From the NCBI GenBank assembly GCA_016703065.1, contig JADJCU010000007.1, forward strand, positions 62,001-126,000: a DNA stretch of 64,000 nt. Reading direction: 5' to 3'. A program made the position numbers and the translations under genes. Positions 39,548-52,800 of this stretch are shown here, in pieces (position 1 is the stretch's first letter; each line of letters opens with the position of its first letter). This DNA is from a bacterium (GTDB taxonomy: Bacteria > Electryoneota > RPQS01). The notes under the pieces are model-generated. The model saw only the letters and a list, made by a program, of their open reading frames with translations. It had not been told where the DNA came from and did not search any database.

Positions 39548-42500
39548 TTACGGAATTTGCGATGACACGACGATGTAGAAGTTATTCGGCACGGTTGTGA
39601 CAATGCCGACATGCGTATAAGACGTCGACGAAGTCGATCCCACGAATGTGCTAAACGGTCCGTTCGGATTGGTCGACGAGTACACCTTGTAGTAGGGTGC
39701 GCCTGTCGAGGCCCAGTTTAGAACAACGTCGTTGCCGCTGCTCTTAATCGTGATAATCGGGGCTTCCAGATTGAAACCGCTGATCCGTATCATGCGGTCA
39801 CCCGGGCGCGCATTTTCGTGTACCGCGCTTTCTGGATACCATGCAAGGTCGCAGTAGTCGTAGAAGTACGAATTGCCGTTTGGCGAGCTTGTGTCCAGAC
39901 CGAATGCAACCGGGCAGTCACGCGGTTCGGTATTCTCGACGACAAGGTAGAAGGGACCCGTGATCGCCACCTCGCCGAATACGACATTCGTCCACGCTGC
40001 TCCCGACGGCAAACCTCCGATCGCGTTGATCGACCCAGTCGTGTCGATCAGCACAACCGTACCGGGCGTTCCGCTTGGCCCGTCTGCAAGTTGGACGGCA
40101 ACTCTAACCGCATCTTTGTATTCCGTTGGCGCCGTCGGATTGATGGCAAACTGCGCGGCGCACAAGGTGAATGGATAGCTGCCCGGATCAAAGCGCACGG
40201 CCCAACGATAACCCGGTCCGTCCACCCAGTTGTAGTTTTCCGCCGTGCCATCATCATATTGAATCCATGGCACGCAAATCTGCCCGACATTGAACGTGTA
40301 AAGCCCGGCGTCCGGCACTCGGTCTGAAAGGCCCTGCAAGTCAACGGTCTGTACGTAGTATTCGTAATCGTTGGCAAGCAACAGCGGAATCGTGGCCGAC
40401 CACTCGTTTAAGTTTCCCGTAACAGCAAACGTCACCGAATCGAAGGTCGAACCGCCGACGGCCCGATAATAGGCCCTGATGACGTTCCCTGGTCCGTCGT
40501 CGTCGATAAGCGTCGCAATAAATGTCGCCGGTCCGGACTCTTGATCCGCCTTCAACTTGTGCGACAAACTCGGTGCTGCACCGATGTAGAAATCGGCATT
40601 CGACGTGTCGCCCGCCAGTGGATAGTTGAGACCTTTCACCTTCACGCGCGCATGGCTTGTGGGCGGTCCCGTAACCTCCCACGCAAAACCATTGGCGGCG
40701 GATCCTGTCAAGAGCTCCCATGCACCGCTGGGGAAATTGCGGTTCAATTCTACCGATGCATTTCCAAGCCCGGTAGATGTCCACTCAATTGTGAAGAACG
40801 ATCCCGGCGTTAGAAGTTCGCCACCGTTGGGCGATAAGATCGCTGCAGTAGGTGTGACAATCGCGAAATTCGTATCCGACGTATCGCCGTACTGCGGTTG
40901 CGACGTGCTGATAATCCGAATCCGCGCGTTCGCAGACGCAGTGCCCGAAACCGGCCAAAGGTGGATGCCGTCATTTGAGGTCGAGGCCGCGACCGATTCC
41001 CATGCCCCGGCCGGGTAGTTTCGGTTTAGCGAAATGTCGACGTTACCGGCGATGGCTGTCGTCTGCCACAGGATATTGTAGCTTTGGCCAAGATAGAATG
41101 ACTCACCACCGTTCGGTGCGTTGACTGTGACCGAGGCTAACAATTGGCCAGTAGGATCGGTCGTATACATAACAGATCGACCCCCAACGAGCGATGCCGT
41201 ACCTAGTCTATATGAATTCCAGTAGTAGTAGTCAAGACCAATCGAATGATCCTTGTTTTGTATACCGACCGAGGCATAGTCGTTGTCGTTGCTGTTTGAA
41301 TTCGCGCTTAGGTTCACGGTGTGGTATTGCACTTTGAACTTTCCATCACCAGTCGCTGACGGATAGTGCGCCGGATCATAGATGACAATCTGGAACACTT
41401 CACTGACGTCAGAATACTGGGTGCGTGCTCTCCACTCCACGACGTAGTAATGATCAGCGGTGTTGCTGTACACGTAGACGTTCGAATCAGCGCCTTGTAT
41501 ATAGAGGTCATCCCAATACGCAGCGACCATGTGCGGCGGGCCAATCGGTGTGCCCATGCGATAGTTCCGGAAGTCATCAATCATGGGATAATTGCCAAAG
41601 GCAACCCAGCCGTTAGAGCAAATCGTGATGCTGTCGAACGACTGGCCGTACATTGTGAACTCAAACGGCAATTGTCTGACCTGCGTGTCGTCGTCGTCTT
41701 CCGCAAGGTCCGACATATTTAGTGAAGTACCGGGGCCGCCATGGAATGGCGAAATCTCAATCCACTCATAAAAGGAGGCGCAACCGACCGGCTGTGTTTC
41801 CGTGTTGTCGAATGCATAATATCCATAGGCATCAGGTCCGGAAGGGCTCGTCGGCGAAAACGAGCCAATCGTCAAATTGAAGTCCGTGCTGTCCCGGAAT
41901 CCATTGTCGTCATAAACCACAAGTTGCATCGGCGTAACGTGCCCGTTGAACATGGCGTTGCTGATCGAAATGGCAAACGTGTTCGCAGCGCTCGTACCTG
42001 ACGCGCCGGATGTGATGTTTCCAAACAGGCCGACCGAATCCGTCACGGAAACGCGCGGGTCCAAGGAACGGAGAATACCATCCGCACCTATGAGCGAACG
42101 AGTTCCGGAGTTAGTAATCGTAGGTGTGAACGTCCCCGATTCATTCGGGTTGAGATTGCCGCCAGGTCCGCCAAATGAGAAGGACGTGTAGGTAATGTCC
42201 GCGGCCGCTGGTGTGAAATTCAACCGGACAGAGAAGTTGCCCTGCGCGGTTACCAAGTTCAGGAATAGCGCGACTGGTTCCGCGTTGAAGACCTGACTCA
42301 CGGCAATTCGGAATTGTGCGACCGGGCTGCCAGTGCCGCCTGCAGCAATATTCGGGTAGGTTGTGACCCCATTGACCACGGCCACGCCGGTAGAAGCGCT
42401 GGTCAAAGTTGCATTAATGCCGGACACGGTCGCTGTGCCTGTGTTCGTGAGCACGACATTCAGATCAATCGTTTCGCCAGGATTGAGAATATCGTCGTTA

Positions 42501-44674
42501 TTGCCAATCGTCCCACCGGTATTGTCATCGTCAATTGCCACGGAAGAGTACGCGAGGTTGGCCGCAGTAGTGTTTACCGTGATGTTGGCAAGGAACGGCA
42601 ATTGTGTATCTTTCGTAACGGTGAGTTGCATTGTGCCCGTCGTCGGTGTTGCGACGGGCAGATTTATTTGACCGTTTTGCGTCGGTATAGCCGCGAGCAA
42701 AGGTCTCAGTGCCCTTAAGCAGGCAAACAAGCGCGCCTTCCACATTTTGTGCGAGCGGATTTGTGACCGTAACGGTAACGTTATTAGTCCCGCGCGAAAT
42801 CGTAGCTGGATAGCTCACCAAGGTCGCGTTTGGCGTTTTTGTCCAAATCGCGACGCCTGGATCGCCCATCAAATTAGACCAGAAACAGAAGTCTTCAACG
42901 CTTCCGGGTTGCGACGACGCGTAGTTCTTATTCAGTTCAAGTTTGCCAGCGATGTTGATAACACCCATTTCATGAATGTCCAGCGCAAAGATTCCGTACA
43001 TGGCGCCAGCGTCAACGATGTTGTTATACGGCACATGCGTGCCAAGTCCGTAGAGCCCGACGCAGCCGATTGCGCCGCGTGGCACCGCTTCCGTTTCATC
43101 CTCCTGATTAACCCACGCCTCTGACAAGGCCTGACCGCCATCGTCAAATGAACCCGTTCCGCACGTGAAGGCATAGACAAACGGCAAAGCACCGCCGACT
43201 GTAAGACTGCCTCCAACCTCAGGCGCAGTGGAAAGTGAAGAAGTCGGCATTTCGCCAACCCACGACATGCGGTGATTGAATACGCATATCAAGTCGTCAA
43301 CAATCGCGTCCACTTGTGTATTGCTGATACCCGACGGAAACACCTGCACAGGTCCGACCGACATGCCATTCTGAAGCATGATCTGACGCGTGTACTCTTT
43401 TGTTGAAGGATTCGACTGGACACTCCCGTGTGAGCAGCGCAATGCGCCCGCGTAAACCACCCCATGTCGCCGGTGTATGGGTTCGACTCGTAGTTAATTG
43501 ACTTTGTGACGATCTCCGTTAGTGCTTCTTCGGAGTTAGCGGGTAGGCGTCCAACAGCAATGTCAGGAACCGGATCGGGGTTGGGTCCGTTGCTCGGACT
43601 CACAACACCAAAGAAGTTATCATAGCCTTGCAAAGAGCTACCGGAGGGAACGCCAACGGCATAGTCCGGGTCACCAACCAGACAAACGTATTCGAGTGTT
43701 TTTCCCGAGGTCACGTATTGACTCGAAATGTAGTCACGCATTGCCGTTGCTGTGGCACCCGAGGTTGCTGTTGTGACATAAGACGCATCAAGTCCCTTCC
43801 GACGGTGCCATGCGACCAGTCTTTGGGCTTCCGTGGCCACAGCTGTATTGCCACTCACGCAAATGATCAAGTACTTGCCCGGCAGAACCGGCAGTTCATC
43901 CAACGCGCTGCCCGCAAAATTCTCAAATTGCCTATAGAGCTTCTTGAAACTCGGCGAGATGTATGGCGCGGTTTCTCCGACGATTTCATTCTCGCCGACT
44001 CCGCCTGTATTGACGATCTCTACTTCAATGTTGTCCAAGACACGCAACTCCCTGCGCACAGGATTGTATTGCACCGGGGTAACAGCCACGCTCACGAAGC
44101 GAACATCTCGCAGCGTGGCCGGGGCGGTTATCACGGCAATTTCTTCCGGATACCAGGCGTCCTGCCCATAAATTGATGCGTCATAGGCAAACCCCATATC
44201 GTCCAGTGCATTTTCCGCAAGGTCTTCGCCCTCATATGGCTGTTTCGGAGCGGCATCAATATTAGTAACCGTAGTATACGATGAAGAAGTGACATTTAAC
44301 TGCACGTCGCCTGTCGGGCTGATCATGATCAGCTTCGTGACACGCGGTAAGTCAGGTTCACCTTGTACCACTGTTGAGCCCTCGCTCGGCATCCGCACAG
44401 TTGTGAATTGCTGGCCGTTCAGGTCAATTGGCGTGTACTGTACCTGCGGGTCGTAGAACCGCATTTGCACAGCCGCTGGGTCATCGCTGATAACATCAAA
44501 CGGCATCGGTTGTACCGCCAACGGTCCTGTAAGCTCCCAGAAATTGGCCGGTGTCGCGGGCAAGCGCCGTGCGTTGGACCCCGACTCGGCTGTCGACGCA
44601 TAGCCGGAAACAGTCATTAAAATTCCACAGCTGCAGAGCAGGGAAGACCAGATCAGATGCTTAATCGTGGACAT
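39548..44674 (-). CDS. Large secreted C25-like protein A with KNH-like repeats (two frameshifts)
   Basis: The start is ATG at 44674 (MSTIKHLIWSSLL, a signal peptide) because the likely promoter's start site falls at about 44715, too close to the ATG at 44704. The C25 domain has KYLIICVSGN, YVCLVGDPDYAVG, PDIAVGRLP and the Cys in AFTCGTGSFDD (codon 43161-43163). Where the gingipain GHG is expected it reads FNHRMSW; GTHVPYNN follows 42 residues after the Cys. Frame changes lie near 43423 and in an A-run near 42676. Next come CARDB-like domains, a module with YGYYAFDNTETQP and ICSNGWVAFG, and KNH-like repeats (APNGGESF, SPNGGELL). The Fn3-like end is KVYSSTNPNGPF...FYIVVSSQ. About 1,708 residues joined. 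Paralogue of the next gene. Confidence 0.88.
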
Positions 44675-44721
44675 CGGAACACTCTTTCTCGCACTTGTTT
44701 TCATAGTTTCACTGAAACAAT

Positions 44722-44750
44722 AATTTAGCACAAATCGGCCCGGAATGCAA
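44722..44750 (-). promoter_or_regulatory. Promoter of C25 protein A
   Basis: On the minus strand TTGCAT (44750-44745), 17 nt, then TAAATT (44727-44722). The sequence CAACCTTGCATTCCGG resembles that at the promoter of the tandem paralogue. Confidence 0.65.
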
Positions 44751-44914
44751 GGTTGAGGTCGTGCTTAATCGAATTGACCACGTCATGTAAATATTTGTTA
44801 ATTAAGGCTAATATAGCACACTCTTGAGTAAAGGGTGTGCATTCTTCTGTATGACCTCGTTTGCGCAAGATACTGACTACAAACTGCGCAAAACGCTTCA
44901 CACCTTGAACGCAA

Positions 44915-44945
44915 GCGAGCCGGCGAAGTAACTTCGCCGGCTCGC
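44915..44945 (-). terminator. Strong hairpin between the two tandem C25 genes
   Basis: GCGAGCCGGCGAAG / CTTCGCCGGCTCGC, a perfect 14-bp stem with a 3-nt loop, 25 nt downstream of the stop at 44971. The U-tract is weak (TTGCGTT). Confidence 0.75.
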
Positions 44946-44970
44946 GTCATCAACGCAGCATGGTCAAAAG

Positions 44971-47900
44971 CTATTGACCGTTCCAACCTACAACATAATA
45001 GAACTTCTGCGGGTCCACTGCGCCGTTTGTAATGGTATGCGAATTCGTGTTCACGTCAGCAACCCAAGTTAGGAAAGGCGGGTTCGGCGTCGTACTGCTA
45101 TAGATGCGGTAGCTCAAGTTGTCGTCATCATTCCACCGCAGGACGATGTCAGGTCCGCTAAGTGAAACGGTCAGTCCCGTTGGCACAAACGTCGGAGTTG
45201 CCGTGCTGATCTTGTAGACGGCGACGTCGTCCACATACCAGCCCTCGTTCACACTTGCGGAGTCGGCAGCGAATCTCCAGCGGAGTTGGACACTGCTTCC
45301 TGCAAACGTGGACAAGTCAAACTGCTCCTTGGTCCACGTGTCAATCGTCCCGGCGAAACACGACTGCCCCGGCACAGGACCGTTGTAGGGTCGCGTTGAG
45401 CTTGCCTGGTACCTCGTCGTTTTGGGATAGCCTTCGACCGGATGAAGTGTGGCAAAGGCGCCTCCGTCAACCGAAATTTCAACCCATCCGCCGTCGTACG
45501 CGGAGTCGGGAGCGGCCGATGACACTTCGCTCTCAATCTGATGCCAGAACTCGAGTACCGCTTCGGTCGGCAGATTGCTGACGACCGGCGCGACAAGCAT
45601 CGCGTCCATGTGATTAGCATGGTCACCTGTACCCGTGTCGCCGCATTTGTATGCGTGGGTTGGGCTATGGCTGGACTCAATGCTAATGTGCCACTGATCA
45701 ACCCAACCCGGTGACGCAAAATGCGTCCAACCAGTTGCACCTGTTTCGAAGTTCTCAAGCAGGGAGATTTGCACCGCTCCAATAGTAAAATCGGCGACGC
45801 TCAAGTCTGTTGAGTCAGGAGTGCTGACCGAAGTGATGCGGATTCGGCATGTCGTTGACAGTGGGCCGGTCACGACATAGGTGAGTTGTCCGTCATTTGC
45901 ACTGTTAGCAGCGAGTGATGCCCACGGGCCTGCCGCACCATTACGTGACATGTCGATATTGACGTTGCCAGTTACCAGACCGGGTGACCAAGCAATTGTA
46001 ACGGTCGAGTCTTGCAGCCAGAATTCGCCTCCATTAGGTGTCAACAGCGCAAAATGCGGATTGGTTACACCAGAGGTATCGGTCGTGAACATAATCGCCC
46101 GACCGTCAGATAGCGCGGTTGAACCGGCCGTTACCATGTTCCAATGCGAGATCTCGAGTCCGGAAGCATGGTTCGCGTTCTGAATACCAACCGTTGCATA
46201 ATCATTGTCGAACGTCTCAAAGAACGGGTCATTCTGCTCGAGCGTGTAGTTCTGGTACTGAACGAGGATCTTACCGTCTCCGGTTGGCGAGGTTTCCAGC
46301 GCCGGATCAAACAGAATGACCTGGAATATCTGTGGCGCTACTGGCACGTTTGCCACGTGCGCAGACCACAGACAGCGTGTGATCCATTCAACGATATAAC
46401 GACCATTCGCCGCGTCGTGTTTCACGTAGACGCCGCCATTGGCAATGCTGTCGACAACCAGATCATCCCAAAACGCCGCGATCATATTGGGCGGGCCGAG
46501 TGGCGAACCCATGTGGTAGTTGCGGAAGTCGATCTGTTCACTAACTCCGAAGGCAATCCAACCATTTGAGCAGATTGTAATCGTGTCAAACGTTTCGCCG
46601 TAGAACTGGAACGGAAACGGCAGAGCGAGAACCGCAATGTCGTCCTGATTCTCGCCGCCGTCCGTAAAGCCGAGTGATTGACCCGTGCCGCCGAGTCCCG
46701 GCGCAATCTCAAGCCATTCGTACGTTGGTGCTGCTCCTGCGGGTTGAGTGTCGGTGTTCTCGTACGCGAAATAGCCGTAATTATCTGGTCCGGTCGGACT
46801 GGCTGCCGCAGCCGTGCCTACGGTATGTAAGAATGTCGTTGAATCCCGCACGCCGTTGTTATCGGTAATCACCAACTGCATCGAGGCTTGGTAGCCTCCG
46901 GGAGTTGCGACCCGTGCGCTTACCGCAAACGGATTCCCAGCGTTGACAGCAGTCGCTCCAGCGTTAACATTGCCATATGCCCCTACCGAATCGGTGACAC
47001 TCACATAGGTATTCAACGACCTAAGAATCGCGTTAGCATTGACCAGACTGCGCGATCCGTCGTTTTGAATGGTCACGGTAAACGAACCCGCATCGCCGGG
47101 ATCAAGTTGATTGTTTCCATCCGCAAACGCGCTCGTGCTGTATGCGACACTTCGCCGCCTGCGGTGTGAAGTCTGTGCGGACAATCTGCGTCGCTCCGAC
47201 TGAAATCCTAAATGGTGTCGACGGGCCTGCCGTCGCACCGACAGCGATATTGGGATATGCCCGCACTCCACTTACAATCGTGATGCCGTCAGCATCGGTG
47301 CTCAACGTACCCGTTATGCCCGAAACCGTCGTCGATGTCCCGGTATTCTGCAGGACAAGGCTGAGATCGATCGTCTCGCCTGGGTTCAATACGTCGTTGT
47401 TATCACCGACCGTACCGCCTGCATTGTCATCGTCAATACTAACGCTGCTGTAGGAAAGCGAAGCAGCAACATCAATGACGCTCACAATTCCCATGAACGG
47501 CAGCAAGTCCTTGCCCGTCACGACGATGTCCAGCGTGCCCGTCGTCGGGAGGCTCACGCTCAAATTGACTTCGCCATTAGCATCCGTATAACCGCGTGAA
47601 AACGTCTCGGTTCCTTTGGTCAGGCCAACCAACGCATTTGTTACCGGACTTCCGCCGCTCGTCAATGTAATCGCCATGCTGTTAGTTCCACGCGGAACTG
47701 ATACTGGGTGATTTACAGAGAGAGCCTGTGGCACAGACAGGTAAACAGGCACGCCGGGGTCGCCCTGCAAATTGCACCAACCCGAAAAGTCCGACACATT
47801 GCCTTGCAGCGTTCCTCCAGCAACACTCCAGTAGTTGCGGTACAGTTCGAGCTTCGCACCGATAACGGCCAGACCGGTTTCCCGCACGTCGTAGGCAAAC

Positions 47901-49501
47901 AACGTTTGCATGCCGCCGCCGTCGAGAATGTTATTGAACCGCGAATGCGTGCCCGATCCCGACATACCTACGCATCCGATTGCATTGTTCGTGCGCAGGA
48001 ACTCCTCCGTGAGGGCGTCGCCAAACGAATCGTCGAATGTCCCCGTTGCGCAGGTAACGACCCAGACATAAGGCCACATCTCGCCAACGTCAACCGATGA
48101 AACCATCGTCGGACTGAACTCCCCGATCCATGACATGCGGTCGTTGAACACGCACACGCCGGCACCGAGTCGATTCTCGAGCGTGGTCTGAACCATGCCG
48201 CCGGAGAAGACGTCAAAGTCGACGGTGCCGAGACCGTGCTGAAGCATAATTTGACGCATGTACTGCTTGGTTGCCGGATTCGACGGCACGCTGCTCGTGT
48301 GCGCGGCGCACCATGCCCGGTCATACCAGCCTTGATTAACCATGTCGGGATCCGATTCGTAGCTGATGATCGCATTGACCATCTGCTGAATCTCCGTGCT
48401 CGACGTGACCGGTAATCGGCCCACAGCAAGGTCAGGCACGGGATCGGGATTACCGCCCCCCATCGTCGCAAAGTAGTTGTCCAACGTGTTTGACGCGCCG
48501 GTAACAACCGTGTACGGCGCCCCGGCATTCGGATCACCCACGATGGTCACATACTCAAGCGTATTGTTGCTTGCCGCATACTCGTTTACAATGTAGTTGC
48601 GAATACTGGCCGCCGTGACTCCCGTTTGCGTAGTAGTGCGCACATACGCGTCAATCCCGCGCTGGCGACGCCATGTAGCCAATTCTTCGATCGGGGTTAA
48701 CACAAGCGCATTCGGATCACATATGTAAAGGTGTCTGCCCGGCAAAACGGGAAGCTCATCCAACGCGCTTCCCCCAAAGTTCGGCAACGTCCGATACAGC
48801 TCCTTAAATCCCGGCGAAATGAACGGAGGGGTAATCGCGATCTCGTTCACTCCTTGACCGCCCGTGTTTTCGACAGCGACATCGATTTGGTCGTAAACCC
48901 TGGTTTCGCCCGTTACGGTATTGACCTGTACAGGATAAACCGTTACCAGAACAAAGCGCACATCGCGCAGTGTCGCCGGTTCGGAGATCATAGCTATGGC
49001 GGGCGGATACCACGAGTCGTTATGATAGTATTCCGGGGCGAGCATCTCTTGATCGTCGAGCGAGCCGGTCGCTTGGTCGAGCGATACATAGGGCGCAGGG
49101 CGGTGCGGCAGCACCGTCGTTGTATAACTGCTCTGCTCCACGTGCAACGCGACATTACCCGTATTGTCGATCATTATTAACCTGACCACACATGGCAATT
49201 CGGGCGCGCCGGGGCGTTCGTCGACGCTTTCGCCGCTAAGTCGAATAGCGGTGAACTGCTCGTTTCCCAAAGTAACCTCTTCGGTCAGCACTTCCGGCAA
49301 ACCGAAAGAAACTCGAACGAGCTCGGGATTAGATTGCAGCACCCTGACCTCAGCCGGAGTGACCGCTTGCGGACCGGCAAGCCGACTGGGAAATGCCGGC
49401 AGGGGAGTAGAATTGGGACGCACAGCCTCGGACGCCACAGATCTTAATAGAAGGCTGCTGAGCGCCAAGCACGTAAACAAAACGTATCGCCGAAAAGTCA
49501 T
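44971..49501 (-). CDS. Large secreted C25-like protein B with KNH-like repeat (frameshift near 47150)
   Basis: The start is ATG at 49501 with AGGAG 7 nt upstream; signal peptide MTFRRYVLFTCLALSSLLL. The C25 domain has HLYICDPN, YVTIVGDPNAG, PDLAVGRLP, Cys484 in VVTCATGTFDD and QGDPGVPVYL. The gingipain GHG is replaced by FNDRMSW (residues 452-458), and GTHSRFNN puts His519 35 residues after the Cys. CARDB-like segments (SIDDDNAGGTVGDNNDVLNP) follow. A frame change near 47150 joins DFTPQAA to VAYSTSAFADGNNQ. The rest repeats the protein-A plan: module with YGYFAYENTDTQPAG and ICSNGWIAFG, a KNH-like repeat (TPNGGEFW), an extra jelly-roll-like domain (HFASPGWVDQWHI) and an Fn3-like end (RIYSSTTPNPPF...FYYVVGWNGQ). 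About 1,510 residues. Confidence 0.88.
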
Positions 49502-49569
49502 TCCAAACTCCTAAAGCATAGAAAACAATAGAGTAACGCAAATAGTCAGAAGCACTTTCGCACATACTT

Positions 49570-49598
49570 AATATAGTCCAAGCGCCGGGGCAACGCAA
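49570..49598 (-). promoter_or_regulatory. Promoter of C25 protein B
   Basis: On the minus strand TTGCGT (49598-49593), 17 nt, then TATATT (49575-49570), about 70 nt before the ATG. It shares CAACC.TTGC.TT with the protein-A promoter. The rest of the divergent gap 49599-49880 shows no convincing promoter for the histidine kinase. Confidence 0.7.
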
Positions 49599-49880
49599 GG
49601 GTTGTCAGAAGTTTTTTGCACACTGGCATAAGCTGCAAGGCTGTGGCCGCCGCAATGGCTGATTATTAAGGCCAATTGATAACAATTTAGAGCCGTTCCT
49701 CTTACTTTTCACGACTATCGACCCGCACGGGAACCGGAACCGGATTTGCATCAGGAATTCCGACACGCCTGTCCATTCGGCAGTGCAAAACTGGGGATCA
49801 GAGTTCCGCGTGACAAAACCGCCCACAATCCAGACAACCAGACACATTCCGGCACTCCGCCGCTTCCCTATGATAAATCT

Positions 49881-52800
49881 ATGGGACGTGCCAATGAGGC
49901 GTTACTTGCCGAGCTGGAAGGACTTAGAGAACGCCTTGGAGTACTTGAAGACCTCGAAGTTCAGCGCCTCAGCGAGGAGCAGGAGCGGTTTGATTCGCTC
50001 AACGTTCTCGATGAATACGCCCAACAGCTTGAAGAGAGCCGCGACAAACTCGCGCGGCTCCTAAAAGCCGCCGTTGCGATCGAGGAAGCTCGCGCGACGC
50101 ACGTGATTCTGCAGACCGTCGCCGACGCAGTTGGCGCAGCAGGCTGGGCATCCGCCGTCGTTTACCTGTTCGATGAGTTCGAAATCTCCGAGTCCGCCTT
50201 CTTCGGCGTCTGCGACGAAGACATCTCTGAGTTGGAGCGCAATCGTCGTCCGGCCGAGGAGCGGGCGCGGATGTTCTCTCCGGATTTTGACGAGTTCAAG
50301 GTGAGCAAATCCTACTTCGTCCATGCGGAACGCCTTCACGAGTTCATCAAGTCGCAATATGTCGTTCGGGGCGACGCGAAGTCATGCCGGGCGACGATTG
50401 GAATCCAATGGATTTGGTCTATGTGCCGATGTATTCGAGTACGGGCCAGATCCTGGGACCATCAACTGCGACGACCCGACAAACGGCAAACGCCCGACTC
50501 AAGAGGTCTTCAGGTATCTTGAGATTTTTGCTGACCTCGCCGCGCGTAAAATCGAGACGGTCCGCCTCCTGAACCGGCAGGTCGAAATTGAAGCGCAACT
50601 TCGTGTCAGCGAAGAACGTTATCGTACAATTTTCGACCGTTCGGCAGACAGTTTCTTCTTGATGGACGACCTCTTCCGCGAATGCAATCGGGCTTCGCTC
50701 AAGCTGTTTGGCTGTGATGAAGATGACATCGTCGGCCATTCACCCGCCGAGTTTTCTCCGAAGTTTCAGCCGGACGGCCAGCGTAGCGACAAACTCGCGG
50801 CGGAGTACATCAATCGAGCTCGCGGCGGTTCGCCGCAGAACTTCGAATGGACCCACATGCGTAAGGACGGCACTGAGCTGAATTGCGAAGTGTCTTTGGC
50901 CGCGATCGACGTAAACGGGCGCCCCATGATTATGGCTATCGTGCGGGACTTGACGGAGCGCCGCCGCGCCGCGCACGACAAAGAGACCTCGGCAATCGCT
51001 TCGCAGCTATTCTTGTCCTCGCGCACTCTCGATCTCGTCTATTCTCAGTTGCCGAAGATACTCGTGTCGCGCTTCAATGTAGGTTGCGCAGCAATCGAAA
51101 TCTATGATTCCGCCTCGGACGAAATGGTGCTGGCAGGTGAAGAGGGCACTGGCCTGTTACCCGGCTTCCGCTCCCCAGTATCCATGTCCGTTACAGGGAC
51201 GGTCGCGCGTACCGGTGAAACCCGTAATTGATACTCAGGTGAGTCGTCGACCGGACTATGCTCACGCTGACCTGCGCCGTCTCGGACTGCAGAGCATCCT
51301 CTGTGTTCCGCTTAGAGTGCGCAATCAAGTTATCGGCGTGGTTTGGTTGGGTGACTCCAAACTCCAGCCCGGCATTTCGCTGTCATTGGTGCCAATGCAG
51401 ATTGTGGCCAACTATCTCGCGCAGGCAATCGACCGCTATCGGGCCGAAGAGGAGATGGCAGACCTTAAACACTTCTTCGAGAGCCTGCTGGACAATCTGC
51501 CTGCCCAGGTCTGTATATGACCGGTCTGGAAACTATCGCTATGCGAATACGGCGAGCTCTGACGATCAATGGTCGGCTGAGTGGCTTATTGGCCGAAACG
51601 ACGGCGAATACTGCGTGCGCCGTGGGATGCCAGAAGAGTTTGGCCGCAAGCGAATGAGCGCCATATCCGAGGCCGTCAGTACAGCGAAGATGGTCACGTT
51701 TGAAGAGGTGATGCGCGATTCCGCCGACCGCGAACGTTACTTCCTCCGTGTGTTGAGTCCGGTGGCAGATGCGGCTGGAAATGTCGATCACGTGATCGGC
51801 TATGGTCTCGACATCACCAGCACAAAGCTCTGGGAGCAGGAACAGCGGCTGCTGAAGCAACTGCCGACAGAAAACCCGTTCCCGGTACTTTCCAGCGCGA
51901 GGGACGGCAGAATCCAATACATGAATGCGGCTGCCGAGCAGCTAATCGCCTCCGACCCCAAGGGCGACGTTCTGTCATTTCTTCCCGATGACCATGCCGC
52001 AATCATCTTAGAACTGTTGCAGAATGGCGCGACTTCGGCGAAACGAACCACAACGGCGCACGGTGTGTCGGTGCACTGGACTTACATTCAATCCAGTTAC
52101 GGTCCCATTCACATCTACGGTTTGCCGCTCAATGATCTGCGTTTGCCTCATGCTGCATCAGTTCCGAGCGACAAACTCGCGCTTCCGCTGATCGATCCGC
52201 TCGGCGCCTGCGTATGGATAGTGGACGCGAGCGGCAAGGAAAGCTGGAAAAGTGGCGGCGCGGTCGATCTGCATGAGCGCAACAAAACGAAGTCCATCCG
52301 CGAGCTCATTGAACCGCACTTTTGGGAGCGGGTGCTGTCGCTGAGCGACAAGGATAGCACACTTGTCGAAGAAACGCAAAGTGAATCCAGGGCATGGAAG
52401 TGGTCGGTAACGCGCTTGGCATCGAACCGATTCCTGGTCGAACTCTCAGACTTGACCGAAGTGCGGGACCTGCAGAATAAACTGCGCCACGCCCAACGGT
52501 TGGAGTCGGTTGGACGACTGGCGGGGGGCATCGCCCATGATTTCCAATAATCTGCTGACTGGTATCATCGGGAATCTTGAATTACTCGAGCACGGGCAGG
52601 CAACGGCGGAGCAGGGCAGAGGCTGTGTGCGCGATGCTGCCAAGGCCGCCGAACGAGCATCGGCACTGGTGAAACAGCTCTTGAACTATAGCCGAAAGTC
52701 ATCGTCCGAGCAGAGAGTCATTGATCCCAATGCCGCATGTGAATCAGTTACGCGCATGCTTTCGCGCACGATCGAACGCCGCATTCAAATCAGGTCGGAA

